DNA from: Phymatolithon calcareum
Taxonomy: Eukaryota; Rhodophyta; Florideophyceae; Hapalidiales
Assembly: GCA_977006965.1 (NCBI GenBank)
Contig: OZ345369.1
Span: forward strand, 2,542,001 to 2,606,000
Length of the DNA stretch: 64,000 nt
Direction: 5' to 3'
Part shown: piece by piece, positions 31,520 through 41,939 of the stretch
Layout of the letters: every line of letters begins with the position of its first letter
Numbering within the stretch: the stretch's first letter is position 1
Program-made: the position numbers and the translations under genes
Notes under the pieces: generated by a model
What the model saw: the letters and a program-made list of their open reading frames with translations, nothing else
Databases searched by the model: none
Told to the model about the DNA's origin: nothing

Positions 31520-32678
31520 TGTAGCGCCCACTGCATTTTTCTTTTCCGTTGCAATTCTATTCCCGGATACGACAGCAAGGCTGAGTCTGTAAGGAATGCA
31601 GTAAGCGCTTGTGTTTTTCGCGACTGTACGCCACGAGCCTTTGATCGCGATCCACTTGGAACGCCGAATCAGAGGGTCGCGACTCTAGATGCTTTCCGTA
31701 GGTGATCCGCCGGGCCATACGAGGAACGTGTCCCATGCGCATGTAGAATTTGTGTTTTTCTCTTTGCTAGCAGTATATAAGATAGTTTGTCCCTTTCCCT
31801 TAGTAAAGGAAGGTGGAGGTTTCTGGATTTCGGCTCGATTGCTTGGATCCAACACGCATCACGCCTGTTAGTCCCTTCGACCCCGCAGCTACAACGAAAT
31901 TTGACAAGTCCAAGAGCAGAAGAATCTTGGGAAGAAGGGACGAAAACGGCGATTGACAAACTTTTAGCCTTGGAAATCCATATGTTAGAAGAAATGATAG
32001 TGTAATGTGATCTGATTGGGTAATGAGATGGCAGTATGAACGGGAAGCTGCTCTGGTGTTGGTGAATACCGGCGTTGAGGGCTTCTAAAATAAAAACCTA
32101 CAATTTCCCCCCCCCCCCCCCCCCTTCGACCCCGCGAAGTCGGAGATTTCCTACCCTTCCTGTTCGTTCCTTCGCCGTGCAAGCCGGTACGGTGGAAACC
32201 CAGTGACAGATCCATCCTTTTCCTGCGCTCGCCTCGAGATCGACGGCCCTTCCAAGGTCGCCATCTTCAAAGACGACGTCGATTCTTCCCGTCTTTTCGC
32301 GCGCTGAAAGTACTTCGCCGCACAATCCACTGTGGAGCTGCTCCGCTCAACGCGTCGAACACCTGCGTTGTTCCGTTTCGGTACTCAGGCCGAAGTTGTC
32401 GGCCCATCCAAGGTCGCCATCTTCCAACGTTGCCGACATTGGCAACGCTTCGCACCCTCCCTTTTATTCGCTTTCCTCCACCACTAATCTCACGCGTCAT
32501 CAAGACGCCGTTTTCTGCAACTCCAATTTTGCTTCTCTTCGTGTTTCGTTTCTCTTTCTTTCTCTCTCTTTTCTTTCCTCATTTCAGTCTCTCATTGTTT
32601 TGTCTCTCCCGCACTTTTTCTCTCCTCCGGTCTTCTCTGACCACTGTCGCGTCGGGTTCTAGTGAGCCTGGCGCTTCA
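31520..32678 (+). mobile_element. Solo LTR (interrupted) with ACACC target duplication
   Basis: Begins TGTAGCGCC, ends GGCGCTTCA (the partner copy at 62318-63387 ends GGCGCTACA, the exact reverse complement of its start). Flanked by ACACC at 31515-31519 and 32679-32683. A TATA box (AGTATATAAGAT) lies at about 31771-31782. No internal retroelement sequence is attached. It split the N-terminus of the peroxidase pseudogene and was later split itself by a C-tailed LINE (31887-32121). Confidence 0.9.
31887..32121 (+). mobile_element. C-tailed LINE insertion in the solo LTR, 14-bp target duplication
   Basis: 235 bp between CCCTTCGACCCCGC at 31873-31886 and the same 14-mer at 32122-32135. The uninterrupted LTR copy reads CCCTTCGACCACGCGGAGTC at 62609 onward, giving the empty site. 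The body encodes AIDKLLALEIHMLEEMIV and stops, then the 3' UTR block GAGGGCTTCTAAAATAAAA and a C run (32107-32124 including the first bases of the duplication). It is 5'-truncated. Confidence 0.92.
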
Positions 32679-34149
32679 ACACCATTCCTCCGTTTTCGTT
32701 TCGGACATAAATGCCGTTCTTGGCCGCCCAAAACGCGCACCTTCAACGGCTTCTGCAACAGCTGGCACCAAACCCGCACAGGCGCCGCAGGCACCCCATT
32801 CAAGCTCCTCTCTCCCTCGAAAAGCTCCCTCAAAATTTCCGACTCAACACTTCCGAATCCACGCGTGATCTCTAACACAATATCCACCGACACCGACAGC
32901 ACGGGAAATCACCGCAACCTCTCGGAGCTGTTCACTTTCTTCCGCCAGTTCCTCGACCACACGCTGAAAGAAACGGAGAACGACAATACGTCCATCCTAA
33001 TCCGCATTCCCCCTAATGACACAACATTTCACGGTCTTGGTGTGATCCCCTCCTTCCACCCAAAAAAGACCCCGTCAAGGAGGTCTGGGCCTCCGTCACT
33101 CTGCTACCGAGCTTAATCGACGCCGGAGCTAATTATGGTCCGAGTGAGGAGCGTTCGCGGAGTTTGCGAAAGTTTGAAGACGGTTTCTTCGACCCGCATA
33201 AGCAGAAGAAGACAACCTGCTCCTGACGGACGAAGCGTGGTTTTACATGTCGGGCGACAACCGCGAGAGTGAAAACCTGGCACTAACGGCGATGCACACT
33301 CTGTTCTTTCGAGAGCACAGCCGTCTGTGCGGCGAATTGAAAAGGTATCACATCGCGCGGAAAATTATCGGCGCTGAAATCCAGGCGATCCTTTTCTAGG
33401 AATTCCTCCCCGCAGTGCTGGGGCACAGGTTGAAACCGTACACGGGCTATCGACGCTGGGTGGATCCGAGAATATCCAACGAGTTCTCCACGTTTGCGTA
33501 CCGCGTCAGACACTCGTTGATCAACGGTTGCATCGCCTCCATGAGCGCCAAGGGAACGACCTACACAGCGCCTTTTTCAAGCCAAACGTGTTCAAGAACA
33601 TCGGGGTGGACAACTTGATCCGCGGAATGATAGAAACAGAGGCCGCGGAAGTCGACGTGAGGGTTACGGACGCGGCAGCGACGCTCGTTCCGATTTGCGA
33701 CTCGACCTTGCAGCATTGAACGTGCAGCGCAGACGCGATCACGCAGTACCGCACTACAATGCCATGCGGAAAATATAAGGGCTATGGGGGTGGAGAGTTT
33801 AAAGAAATTACAAGCAATTCGGAGCTGGCATCAAGACTGCAGAGGGATTACGGGGATGTGAATCGAATCGATGTGTGAATTGGTGGGCTGGCGGAGGACC
33901 ATGCAAAGGGTTCTTCGCTGGGACCATTGTTTAAGAGGGCTTGGATTGATGAGCTTACAAGGCTTCGTGATGGGGATCGGTTGTACTTTTGGAGGTGGAG
34001 TATGTGCCCGATTTGGAGGAGGTGGAGGGTGCCTACTTTGCGCAGACTCACGAGATGGAAGATGAAGGGAGGGATTATGCGTAGGGTGATTTTGGATAAT
34101 ACGGATGTTGATAAGAAGATGGTCAAGTGGAATCCGTTCATGGTATAGA
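32679..34149 (+). pseudogene. Animal-type haem peroxidase pseudogene, copy 2 (near full length)
   Basis: Almost the whole catalytic domain is readable across several phases: RTFNGFCNSW and GAAGTPFKLL, LPNPRVISN, LSELFTFFRQFLDHTLKET (distal-His region, usually FGQFLDHD), LIDAGANYGPSEERSRSLRK, SGDNRESENLALTAMHTLFF with REHSRLC, HIARKIIGAEIQAI, HRLKPYTGYRRWVDPRISNE, FSTFAYRVRHSLI (proximal His), LALNVQRRRDHAVPHYNAMR and a C-terminus ending VKWNPFMV at about 34148. Animal haem peroxidases oxidise halides or phenolics with H2O2, or form COX-like enzymes. Frameshifts near 33060-33200 and 33700-33900, stops at about 33400 and 33776, and changes in glycine-rich motifs (FGQ to FRQ, FGH to VRH) show loss of function. 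The solo LTR lies at its 5' end. Confidence 0.88.
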
Positions 34150-34400
34150 TTTTGCACCGGAGGGTTGGGGCGGACACTGTGACTCGGGGTGGGGGTTGCG
34201 AACGATGATAAAAGACTGTGAAAGTAGATGAGGGAGCATTTGAACGTACTAAGATTTCATGGCATCGATGGCTAACCCTTCCGGTTATATATGTGTACAG
34301 AGAGCGCAATCGCCGGGTTTCGTTGAAGAAGCTTGTTTGCAGAGTGGAACCTTCATAAAGTGTGGACTACTATTTGTCAGTCCTGTTCTCGCAAAAGTCA
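34150..34400. repeat. Peroxidase 3' flank, homologous to 8140-8655
   Basis: GAGGGAGCATTTGAACGTAC, TAACCCTTCCGGTTATATATG and AGAAGCTTGTTTGCAGAGTG match both tandem units at 8206-8655. One unit is present here. It ends within the 5' leader of the EF-hand gene, so that gene's promoter may derive from this flank. Confidence 0.7.
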
Positions 34401-34493
34401 AGGCCCTATCAAACCATCACCGCACATCCAAATTCCTGTCACTCCAACCTGCACTGGGCTCACTCAGCAGCCCCTACTTCCACCCACGCCAAC

Positions 34494-34889
34494 ATGCAGT
34501 ATCTACCGGACCCCCTCGCCACTCTACACTATTCGCCACCTAGTGCTCTCCAACATCAACTCCATTCTACTGCCGCTGATGCCGCACAACTTTCGAACGC
34601 TTCTTCTGACTTCCATATCGAAACACTTGCATCCAGAAATGACATTCGTAAGGTCGTATCTTTGACACGGACTGTCTTTGAGCAGGTTGATAACCTGAAC
34701 ACTGGATTTCTTCAATTCAAACATTTTTTTGATGCCTTAGAGCCCCTTAAGGGAGACATTGCATTTCACCATGCACTCTCCCGCTTTGAAAAGTTTGACG
34801 CTGACAGGGACGGCCGAATTGTGCAGCACGAACTCTTTGATGCCTATATTCACATCCTGTGTTTCACACCCAACGTCTGTAGCACATAG
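34494..34889 (+). CDS. Small EF-hand calcium-binding protein
   Basis: 131-residue frame starting at ATG 34494 (MQYLPDPLATLHY); the open frame extends further upstream only from a GTG at 34362. Residues 102-113 (DADRDGRIVQHE) form a canonical EF-hand loop, with Asp at 1, 3 and 5, Gly at 6, Ile at 8 and Glu at 12, preceded by helix ALSRFEKF and followed by LFDAYIHIL. A partner loop at 66-77 (DNLNTGFLQFKH) lacks Glu12 and is probably degenerate. The pair forms one EF-hand unit, so a calcium sensor or regulatory subunit is likely. The N-terminal 60 residues are low in motif content. A TATA-less leader derived from the peroxidase flank precedes it. Confidence 0.7.
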   Translation: MQYLPDPLATLHYSPPSALQHQLHSTAADAAQLSNASSDFHIETLASRNDIRKVVSLTRTVFEQVDNLNTGFLQFKHFFDALEPLKGDIAFHHALSRFEKFDADRDGRIVQHELFDAYIHILCFTPNVCST

Positions 34890-35157
34890 TTTGATCACAA
34901 TGACTATGCACGGTATACGGTATACTGTACATTCTTGAATAAACTTTCGCATGTAACTCCCGTCTCGAAATAATATAAGTTTATTGAAAGTTGTTCAGTG
35001 CCCAAGTAGAGGTTCATCGGCACATTAATCCCGTTCAACTTGTTTTGCGATCACGATATGTCATGGAATGTGACAAAGGTGCGAGAAGTCTTACTGAACA
35101 ATCACATAATGTTTACAAATCCAAGTTGATATATCTTACCGATGGATAATGGATGAT

Positions 35158-35455
35158 TCTATGTTGAGAGCTCCTAAAGGCTCTCTTAGGAGTCACGGGG
35201 CAACTCTTGCCATTTTCCCATAAATTAAAGTCCACTGGCTACTCAAAACGTTCTTTATTCGTAATTCTCTCCCAGCAAGAGCTCCTGTGAGTGTCTTATA
35301 CTCAAGCTCAATTTCTTCACTCATCTGCGACGACGCTAGAGTACGCTGTAAGGCGACTAGCTCGACCACTGCCGTAATCCACAGTAGGCACCCAATACCG
35401 ATTTTCTTCACAGGGGTGCACGGTTTAATGCCAACTTCAGGCACCTTAAACGTGT
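35158..35455 (-). mobile_element. LINE family D, 3' end (copy 2, left part)
   Basis: Begins with the 3' terminus GAGAGCTCC and matches 8770-9060. The minus frame 35444-35193 encodes part of the C-terminal ORF (ELVALQRTLASSQMSEEIEL). It is interrupted at 35456 by the 4.8-kb LINE and continues at 40252. Confidence 0.75.
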
Positions 35456-35522
35456 ACGGGGCATTGCGGACCGTTCGGGCCCGGTTTCAAGTTGTACTAC
35501 TATTCCAAGCGGAGAGCGCACC

Positions 35523-36616
35523 TTGGCGGACGGAGCCCTTCGCGGGGCTCTCACACCTAGTATGGTGGAGACCGCGACAATGAATCGTGTCATGGATGGC
35601 GAAATCAAGGAGACGAACGAAGAAGGTCCCTGGATCGCCAACCGCAATCGTAGATCGACGAGGCAACCATCTCGCCCAACTTCGGCGGTGGTGCAAAATA
35701 TTGCAAAAAAAGCGAATTTATGAGAAAGAGTTCCGGAAATGATGGGCCCTCTGGGGCAGAACAAGAAGGTATGCTGTCTGAGGACGACCAGAACGTCATA
35801 AATGGTTTGTCGATCCGGGAAGTGGAGAAGGAATTAGAAAAGGCAGACGAGCACCTAATTTCGAAAACCGTCAGTCAGAACCCGACTTGACAGAAGTTCG
35901 TTAAAGTCCGCCATTTAGTAACCTGCCCGGACTGCAGCACTAAGGGCAAGATGAAGATTACTGGTGGAACCACCAGAGCCCCACTGAAACTGATGTGCTC
36001 CAGGTGCGGGCTCACAAAGCAGGGGAATGAAGTACCACAGCTATTTGACAAAATCATCTGTACAGCTGGAAGGGAGGCACAAACTCCCGAAACACGCACA
36101 GCTTTCAGGGAACCAAAGAAAGGTCAAGAAAACTCGGACAAGTCTATCTCCGAAATGTAAAAGAGACTGAACGAGATGGAATCCAGACTGGCAGTGACTC
36201 TAAACCGTGTCACTGGCCTTGAAGCGCGCGTGCGGGCCCTATCTGAGGAGAACGCGACACTCCGAGCAACCATTAGGGAGCCGGAGAACCCGCGAGGAAT
36301 TGAGGCAGATGCAAACAACAATGCTTCACCAGAAGTGGAGTGGACAGAGGAAAACAAAGCACGCGAATATTTTTCAGGCCTTCGCGATAGTCCTGCCGAA
36401 AATTTTGTTAACGTCCCAGCGCAAGAACCAATCAGGAGGTCGTATCTGCATGTTCTAAAGCGAAACACAGCAGATGAAGGCTTTCTGGCAGAGGACAAAG
36501 AAAAAGTGATCCGCTTTGGAGAGCGCACGGGAGCATTCATGAGACCCAAGGGACAGGGTGCCCAAGTTGGCGCTCTCTATATCAAGAACCTTCCCAGAGC
36601 AGAAAGAGAGCTCTGA
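35523..36616 (+). pseudogene. LINE F ORF1: zinc ribbon plus coiled coil
   Basis: Read across several stops (about 35720, 35888, 36158). Central part: TCPDCSTKGKMKITGG to LKLMCSRCGLT, a CxxC-x20-CxxC zinc ribbon (35923-36011). Then a heptad-like stretch (MESRLAVTLNRVTGLEARVR, ALSEENATLRATIREPENP) forms a coiled coil, as in LINE ORF1 RNA chaperones that trimerise. The final part (PIRRSYLHVLKRNTADEGFL) is basic. The expected role is binding element RNA. A zinc ribbon in ORF1, instead of CCHC knuckles or an RRM, is unusual. Not translatable as one protein in this copy. Confidence 0.65.
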
Positions 36617-37142
36617 AAAACGACGTTCAAGCAATCAAGGCACTGGTCAGATCAGCAAATCTTGTCTTGATGTCCCACTTCAGTGTATTCGATAATGCCT
36701 TATGCAATAGGCGCATACATCACTCAAGTGAGGGACAGGCAAGAAACTTGGCTAAGCTGAGGAGCAGTGCTCGTTGCTGCGAAAAAGCGGCGAGCAACAT
36801 CCAAGCGAAGGACTGGTACAGAACACTCGCCAGAACGGCAGACAGGAAGATGACTGAGATGGACAGAGAACCAATATTCAGTGCCCACTGGAAGCAATTC
36901 CCGCTCAGGCAGCTGGTTGCCCCTGTTTTTCGCGAAATTCTTCAGAGAGAAGCGAATCCGCAGGAAAGAAATATAAATTCGGAGTATCCCACACCAGAAA
37001 TGCATTCCACAACGACAATCAGGACACAGAGATTACAAACGGAGAAGAAGCCGTCCTTACACAACAGGACATTGAGATTCTCACAAATACACCAGAAGGA
37101 AGAAAGAAAAAGAGGGACTAAAAAGATGATTTTTAACAAGAA

Positions 37143-40100
37143 GTGGTGAATCACTACATTGAATGTCGTAGATCTCCAGAAACACCGAAATACATCGAAG
37201 AATTGGTTCAAAATCACTGCGTCGACATTATTGGGGTCACAGAAACCCAATTAAAACCGGAAGGAAAAATTCGATTGGTCTACTATGACATTAATGCACC
37301 CCGGCCGCCTCCGCCAAGAGGTCATAACTCAGGATGAGTGTCGCTATTCTTTCGAAAATCGTGCGGGGTGAAACTATTATTCAAACATGCAGAGAGAAAC
37401 TTCCAGCTTATAGTAGCGCAGATGGGGAAAATCAAGTGTGGGGTGGTTCACCTGTCCCCGAAATCCACGAAGGAGGAGAGAGACAGATGCCTCAGAATAA
37501 TAAGCACACACGCTAGGGGAAAAGCAATCATTTGCGGTGATTGGAATGCCAGAAATGTACGATGGGATAAGGTATCCAACAGGAGAGGTAACCAGCTAGT
37601 ACGCTGGTCGGATGCGAAAAACCGGAGCTTTTGTGAAGGAGAAAAACCTACATTCCAAACAAGGAGCTACTCGAGTAATATTGACTACTTCGTAGCCAAG
37701 GGTACGCATACAACAAGTATTCGTTATCCAGAAGGTATTTGGACTGGTAACACACAACACAGGCCAGTCATGACATGTTTCCGGAACTCAGAAGACATAA
37801 TCGCCCGTCCCCAGCGAATGACGGTTTCGGTAAAGAACTTGAAAAACACTGAATTACAGAAAACGGTTGAAGAAGTGTACGAGAAGAATCTCCCGGGAAT
37901 GCTTGAGAAGCTAAAGGCTTGTGAAGACTCAAGGGGACTAAACAAGATATACGAAGAGATTGTGGACATATGGACTGAGCCGTGGCGGGTTGAGTATAGG
38001 AGACCTCCAAGATACAAGTCCTTTTGGAACTCAAACTTGGATCACCTGGCAATGAAAAGGAAGAAGCTCTAAAAGAAAGCGGTAAGAACACAGCACCCCG
38101 AGCAATGGGAAAAATATAAGAAATGCAAGAGAAAGATTAGAAGGCTGATCAATAAGAGGAAACGGGCGTTGTAGCAAGAGTTCATCTCCGAGCTTGAGCA
38201 AAAAGATTCAACCGCGGCAGTATCCCAATTGGCTAAATTGAAACGCATGAGGTCGAGGAGGACGGAACGCAACAAGGTATCTGGGAAGCCACGGGATCAT
38301 ATGCTCTTCACAGCACACGTCTCCAGGACTTGCAGTGACCAAAACTCGTGGAGACAAGAAACACCACTCTTCTCTTGTCCGCCGGATATGAAGGGAGAGA
38401 TCAGAGATGCTTTGGCAAACGCACCTGTAAAAAAGCGGCTGGACTCGACGAATTGAAAACAGAGATGCTCAAGACGAGCTTAGACCTGAGCTCAGAAGTT
38501 ATCTTCGAATTGTGGACAGCATGCGGCAGAGTCGGTGACATTCCGTTGATGTAGCGAAAATCGGTTCTCGTGGCAATCCATAAGAAAGGGAATCCAGAAG
38601 ACCCGGGAAATTACAGGCCAATATCTCTCTTGAGTCAGACAAGGAAGGTTGTTGAAACAGAAGTCAACAGCTTACTGAAAAGAAACTACTCGAACCATGA
38701 AAGCCAACTCGGGTTCCAGAAAGGCAAGAGTACGGAGTCAGCCATACTCCGGGCAACCGAGCAGCAGAAGAAAGGTCATAGGTGCATTGCGATCCTGGAC
38801 CTAAAAGCCGCATATGACAAAGTACCTAGAAAGCTACTACAAGAACGGATGCGACTTGTTCTACCCAAGCCCATCAGCGACATGTGTGAGGCATTCTTAA
38901 CACCCTCTTGGATTCTCAGAGCCGGGTATACCCAAAAGAACTGGTTTTTAACTGACAGAGGTGTCCCGCAAGGGTCACCTCTCAGCCCCAGCCTATATAA
39001 CATATTTATGGACAAGTTCGCGGAGCATATAAGTGCAGTCCCGAGCGAGATAGCAGACGTGCTTGCTGTCCTCTTTCCAGAAAACGTTATCTTGTTGGCA
39101 AAAATCCCCATGCTTTGCGAAACCTGCTCGATATTTCAAAGAAATGGGCAGAGGAGAGTGGGATGACTTGGAACACGAAGAAAGGCAAGAGTGAGGTGCT
39201 GGAATCCGCCAAGACAAAGAACCACGTTCCGGCTTGCGCATCAGACCCTGCACCAAGCGCCCGGAGTTACATACGTAGGGGTATCTCTAGGTCCAACTGG
39301 CATTACTGCCAAAAGAACAATTTGGCGCATAAAAGGTGCCAAAGCAGCAGTGCACCAACTGAAGCCACTTGGGTTGTTCATTCGGGGCAAGAACATCCTG
39401 AAGGCGATTCGAATCTACAAGTCGCTGATACAACCAAGGTGGGAGTACGCAATTCATCTCACACCTTGGACATCAGAAGTACAAGAATCCATCAAAGAGG
39501 TAGAAAGGACATTCTTCTTCCAAGTGTTCGGGGGCATTGTAAGGGGAAGGATAGAGCGGCTCCGGCTGTTGTGCAGAATCCAAGCACCAGCACACAGGAG
39601 AGAAATCCTTGCTTTCAGGATGCTGGGAAGAGGAAATGCAAGAAAGAGGGCTATTTTGTCCAAACCATGAGCAGAGCGTAACGTCAGGGAGTTACGGTGG
39701 GCAAGTCGGGATTTGGTCTCGATGGCGCAAAAAGATCAGTTTGCAGACCCTTCAAGCATATGCAAGAAGGGAAAACCACGGGCCAACTCAGAAGAATCCT
39801 CTTCGCTAGAGAAGAGGAACGGCAAGAATCAGGAAGAAAGAGAAAAATACCCTACGACAAACCAGGGCTTATCCCAGCCATCCTCAGGTTTTCGAAGGTG
39901 CGACATCGACAGCTGGCCATAAAATACGCAAGCGGAAGATTCCCTCAAGTGAGCACGAGGTTAATATCAGAAAAATTGGTCCGGTTGCAGAACAACACCT
40001 GGAGGTCCTGCGCAAGAGCCTGGCAAAGTACGAACTAGACCCTGCAGCCATGCGAAGAACGGAGAAGGCACTAGAATCCCTACTATTGTACAGCGTCATC
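37143..40100 (+). pseudogene. LINE F ORF2: APE endonuclease and reverse transcriptase
   Basis: Order visible: endonuclease with VDIIGVTETQLKPEGKIRL (catalytic Glu), AIICGDWNARNVRWDK and NTQHRPVMT (37143-37790); linker; RT with KSVLVAIHKKGNPEDPGNYR, RPISLLSQTRKVVETEVN, CIAILDLKAAYDKVPRKLL (first Asp) and GVPQGSPLSPSLYNIFMD (38962-39015); then VLFPENVIL where LFADDV is expected (about 39070-39095), so both catalytic aspartates of the FADD motif are lost. The C-terminal part contains LIQPRWEYAIHLTPWTS and RHRQLAIKYASGRFPQVST. Several stops and frameshifts (37335, 38070, 38175, 38455, 38553, 39100 onward) show it is inactive. There is no RNase H. Confidence 0.8.
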
Positions 40101-40251
40101 ATAGTTGATCATATGGAACATGAAGAGTCCCTTTTTAGGGACCAGGCGACAACCTAGAATGAACAAGTAACGAAAAGCCGCTCCCGTACAGTCTTAGGAG
40201 TGCAACTGAGGGCTTTTAATAAAACAACTACGAAGTTGCTTTCAAAAAAAG

Positions 40252-41330
40252 ACCTTAAACGTGTCGTTCTTTCTATTATATAAAGTATCTCTGGTGGCTT
40301 GCCTTCAATAGGAATCTTCATGAATTTGCCACATTCTTCCATTTCCCATCCTTAATTATTTCTTCTCTACTCCTCTTCTGCGTGACTGATCCCCCCTGGG
40401 ATTTCTGACGGGCTTGTCGCGAGTGTTCATAAATCTTGAGATATTCAGTATCCTTCGCTGCTTCCCTTAGTCTTCATCTCTTCCAAAGAAGGCGCTTTTT
40501 GTGTCTTACCAGGCTTAATGCAAACCTTTTTGCTTGATGACGTCTCCTCTTCTTTGGTTCTCTCAGTCGGTACAGAGCTTGCATTCGGTTCCAGCGGTGT
40601 TCGGCATATTTCCTGAAATTAGTCTTCTAAAACAAGCCGTCTGCCGACTCGATTGCCAAGAGCAATCGAATTTTCATCGCAATCACGTGTAGCGCGTACT
40701 CTCATTTCGGGACTATCAGCATCTTAAAGATCCTGATTCATGTCTCCGGCTTAAATCCTCGAACATTCACTCCAAGCTCCCGAAGCTTATGTGTACAACC
40801 GGCAGCATTTCGAACTCTTGCTATGGCCGTATCGTCCGTAAAACCCTTGCTATTCATGCGTACCTCAAGATACGTGTGCCTCCAGGATTGATGCAGTTCT
40901 CATCCTGCCAAGTAGAAAGTCTGCTTTTGAAGCCCTTTGTACTGTAGGACTACGTCATTTTCTGGTTTTGTGTTCCATTTCATACCATTCTCGCTCGCCT
41001 AAATGGTTGCTATATCAAGAAGCTTGTCATCTCTTCGCTTGAGCCTGAATATCGTCTGCGAACAATTGCACTGGACTGTCTGAGATGTTTTCGTCTGTCT
41101 CGGAGACGGCTTCTGCAAATGTGCTCATGAACATTTTATTGAGAAGGCACCATGTGTCCAACGTGCGAAAAGTCGGCACGTTTCTTAGCACCATATTACG
41201 TTCGAAATTTCAGTTGCTTTAAACAGAACTACGTATTATCTCGTCAGTGGCTCGGACCAGAGTATCCTTTCTAAGATTACATGTATGGAAAATATGTGCA
41301 AAATCGAAGAGAGCGGATGCACGTGCTATG
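40252..41330 (-). mobile_element. LINE family D, RT region (copy 2, right part)
   Basis: Continues the copy interrupted at 35455. Minus-strand reading gives MKIPIEGKPPEILYIIERTT (40342 down), LIVPK-EYA-H, SENGMKWN (about 40980), SPVQLFADDIQAQAK (RT active site, about 41045-41085) and NMFMSTFAEAVSETDEN. It aligns with 13938-15200 without that copy's insertions, so it serves as the empty-site reference for those insertions. Degenerate. Confidence 0.75.
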
Positions 41331-41671
41331 TCGACTATTCTAACAAGGCTCTCTCGGGGTGCGTCAGATGCTAGAAAATGTTTTGCGTGCCTCAAGGCAC
41401 TCATGGCCACTGCGGACATAAATACCGTCGCGCACAAGCTCGGTACAAAGCCAACTTCGAGAAGGCTCTCGGCCAAGAACATCATCATCATCAGCGCCTC
41501 GGGTGTTAACGACACCGTCTCCGGCAACTGCGTGGTCCTTGCAGCGACTCCGCCCGACGGGATTCCGCTGGTTGCCGACGACCGCACCGTAGAGGGTCAT
41601 TAACGTGAGGAGCGCCCCCGGGTGTCGCGGTCAGGGACCTACTGTCCAAAGAACTAAAAGCGTCGTAAGCG

Positions 41672-41907
41672 GGAGAAAATTCCGATCGTGACGAGTATGT
41701 CACTGATCGCTTGATCGCTTACGATCCCGCTTTGAACCAGATACGGATACGTTGGTTAGGGCACGCCCCGCAACAAGACACTTGGCAAAGTCCCGACGGT
41801 CTCTCCTTGCACACGTTGCTATCTTTTTCCGAAAGCGTAAAGAGGGAATCCCGGAAAAGCTTATCGATGCCGTTCCGGAACACTTGCGCGACAGCACGCG
41901 ACAGTAA
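41672..41907 (+). pseudogene. Ty3/Gypsy integrase chromodomain remnant
   Basis: EKIPIV, then (after a 1-base shift) DEYVTDRLIAYDPALNQIRI and RWLGHAPQQDTWQSPDGLS: the E/V-x-I-L/D-R-hydrophobic ... I-R-WLG----DTW-- pattern typical of the chromodomain at the end of chromovirus Pol. After a second shift, IFFRKRKEGIPEKLIDAVPE leads to a stop at 41905-41907. A polypurine tract AAGGAGGGGAGGG follows at 41927-41939, as expected just before a 3' LTR. The rest of Pol is absent upstream. Such chromodomains guide integration to chromatin. Confidence 0.65.
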
Positions 41908-41939
41908 TCCATCCTGCCCTTGTCTTAAGGAGGGGAGGG

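Larger units (their letters stand above)
35456..40251 (+). mobile_element. Near full-length LINE (family F), 4.8 kb, with 13-bp target duplication
   Basis: ACCTTAAACGTGT lies at 35443-35455 and 40252-40264, exactly bracketing the element; the family D copy at 9046-9070 shows the uninterrupted target. It carries ORF1 (35523-36616) and ORF2 (37143-40100) and ends with GAGGGCTTTTAATAAAAC and a run of seven A. The 3' UTR block is shared with the C-tailed family A, so the two are sister lineages with different tails. Both ORFs have stops and frameshifts. Confidence 0.92.

Noticed and set aside
34362-34889. 175-residue version of the EF-hand protein
   Set aside because: Begins with GTG within duplicated peroxidase flank; the ATG at 34494 is preferred.
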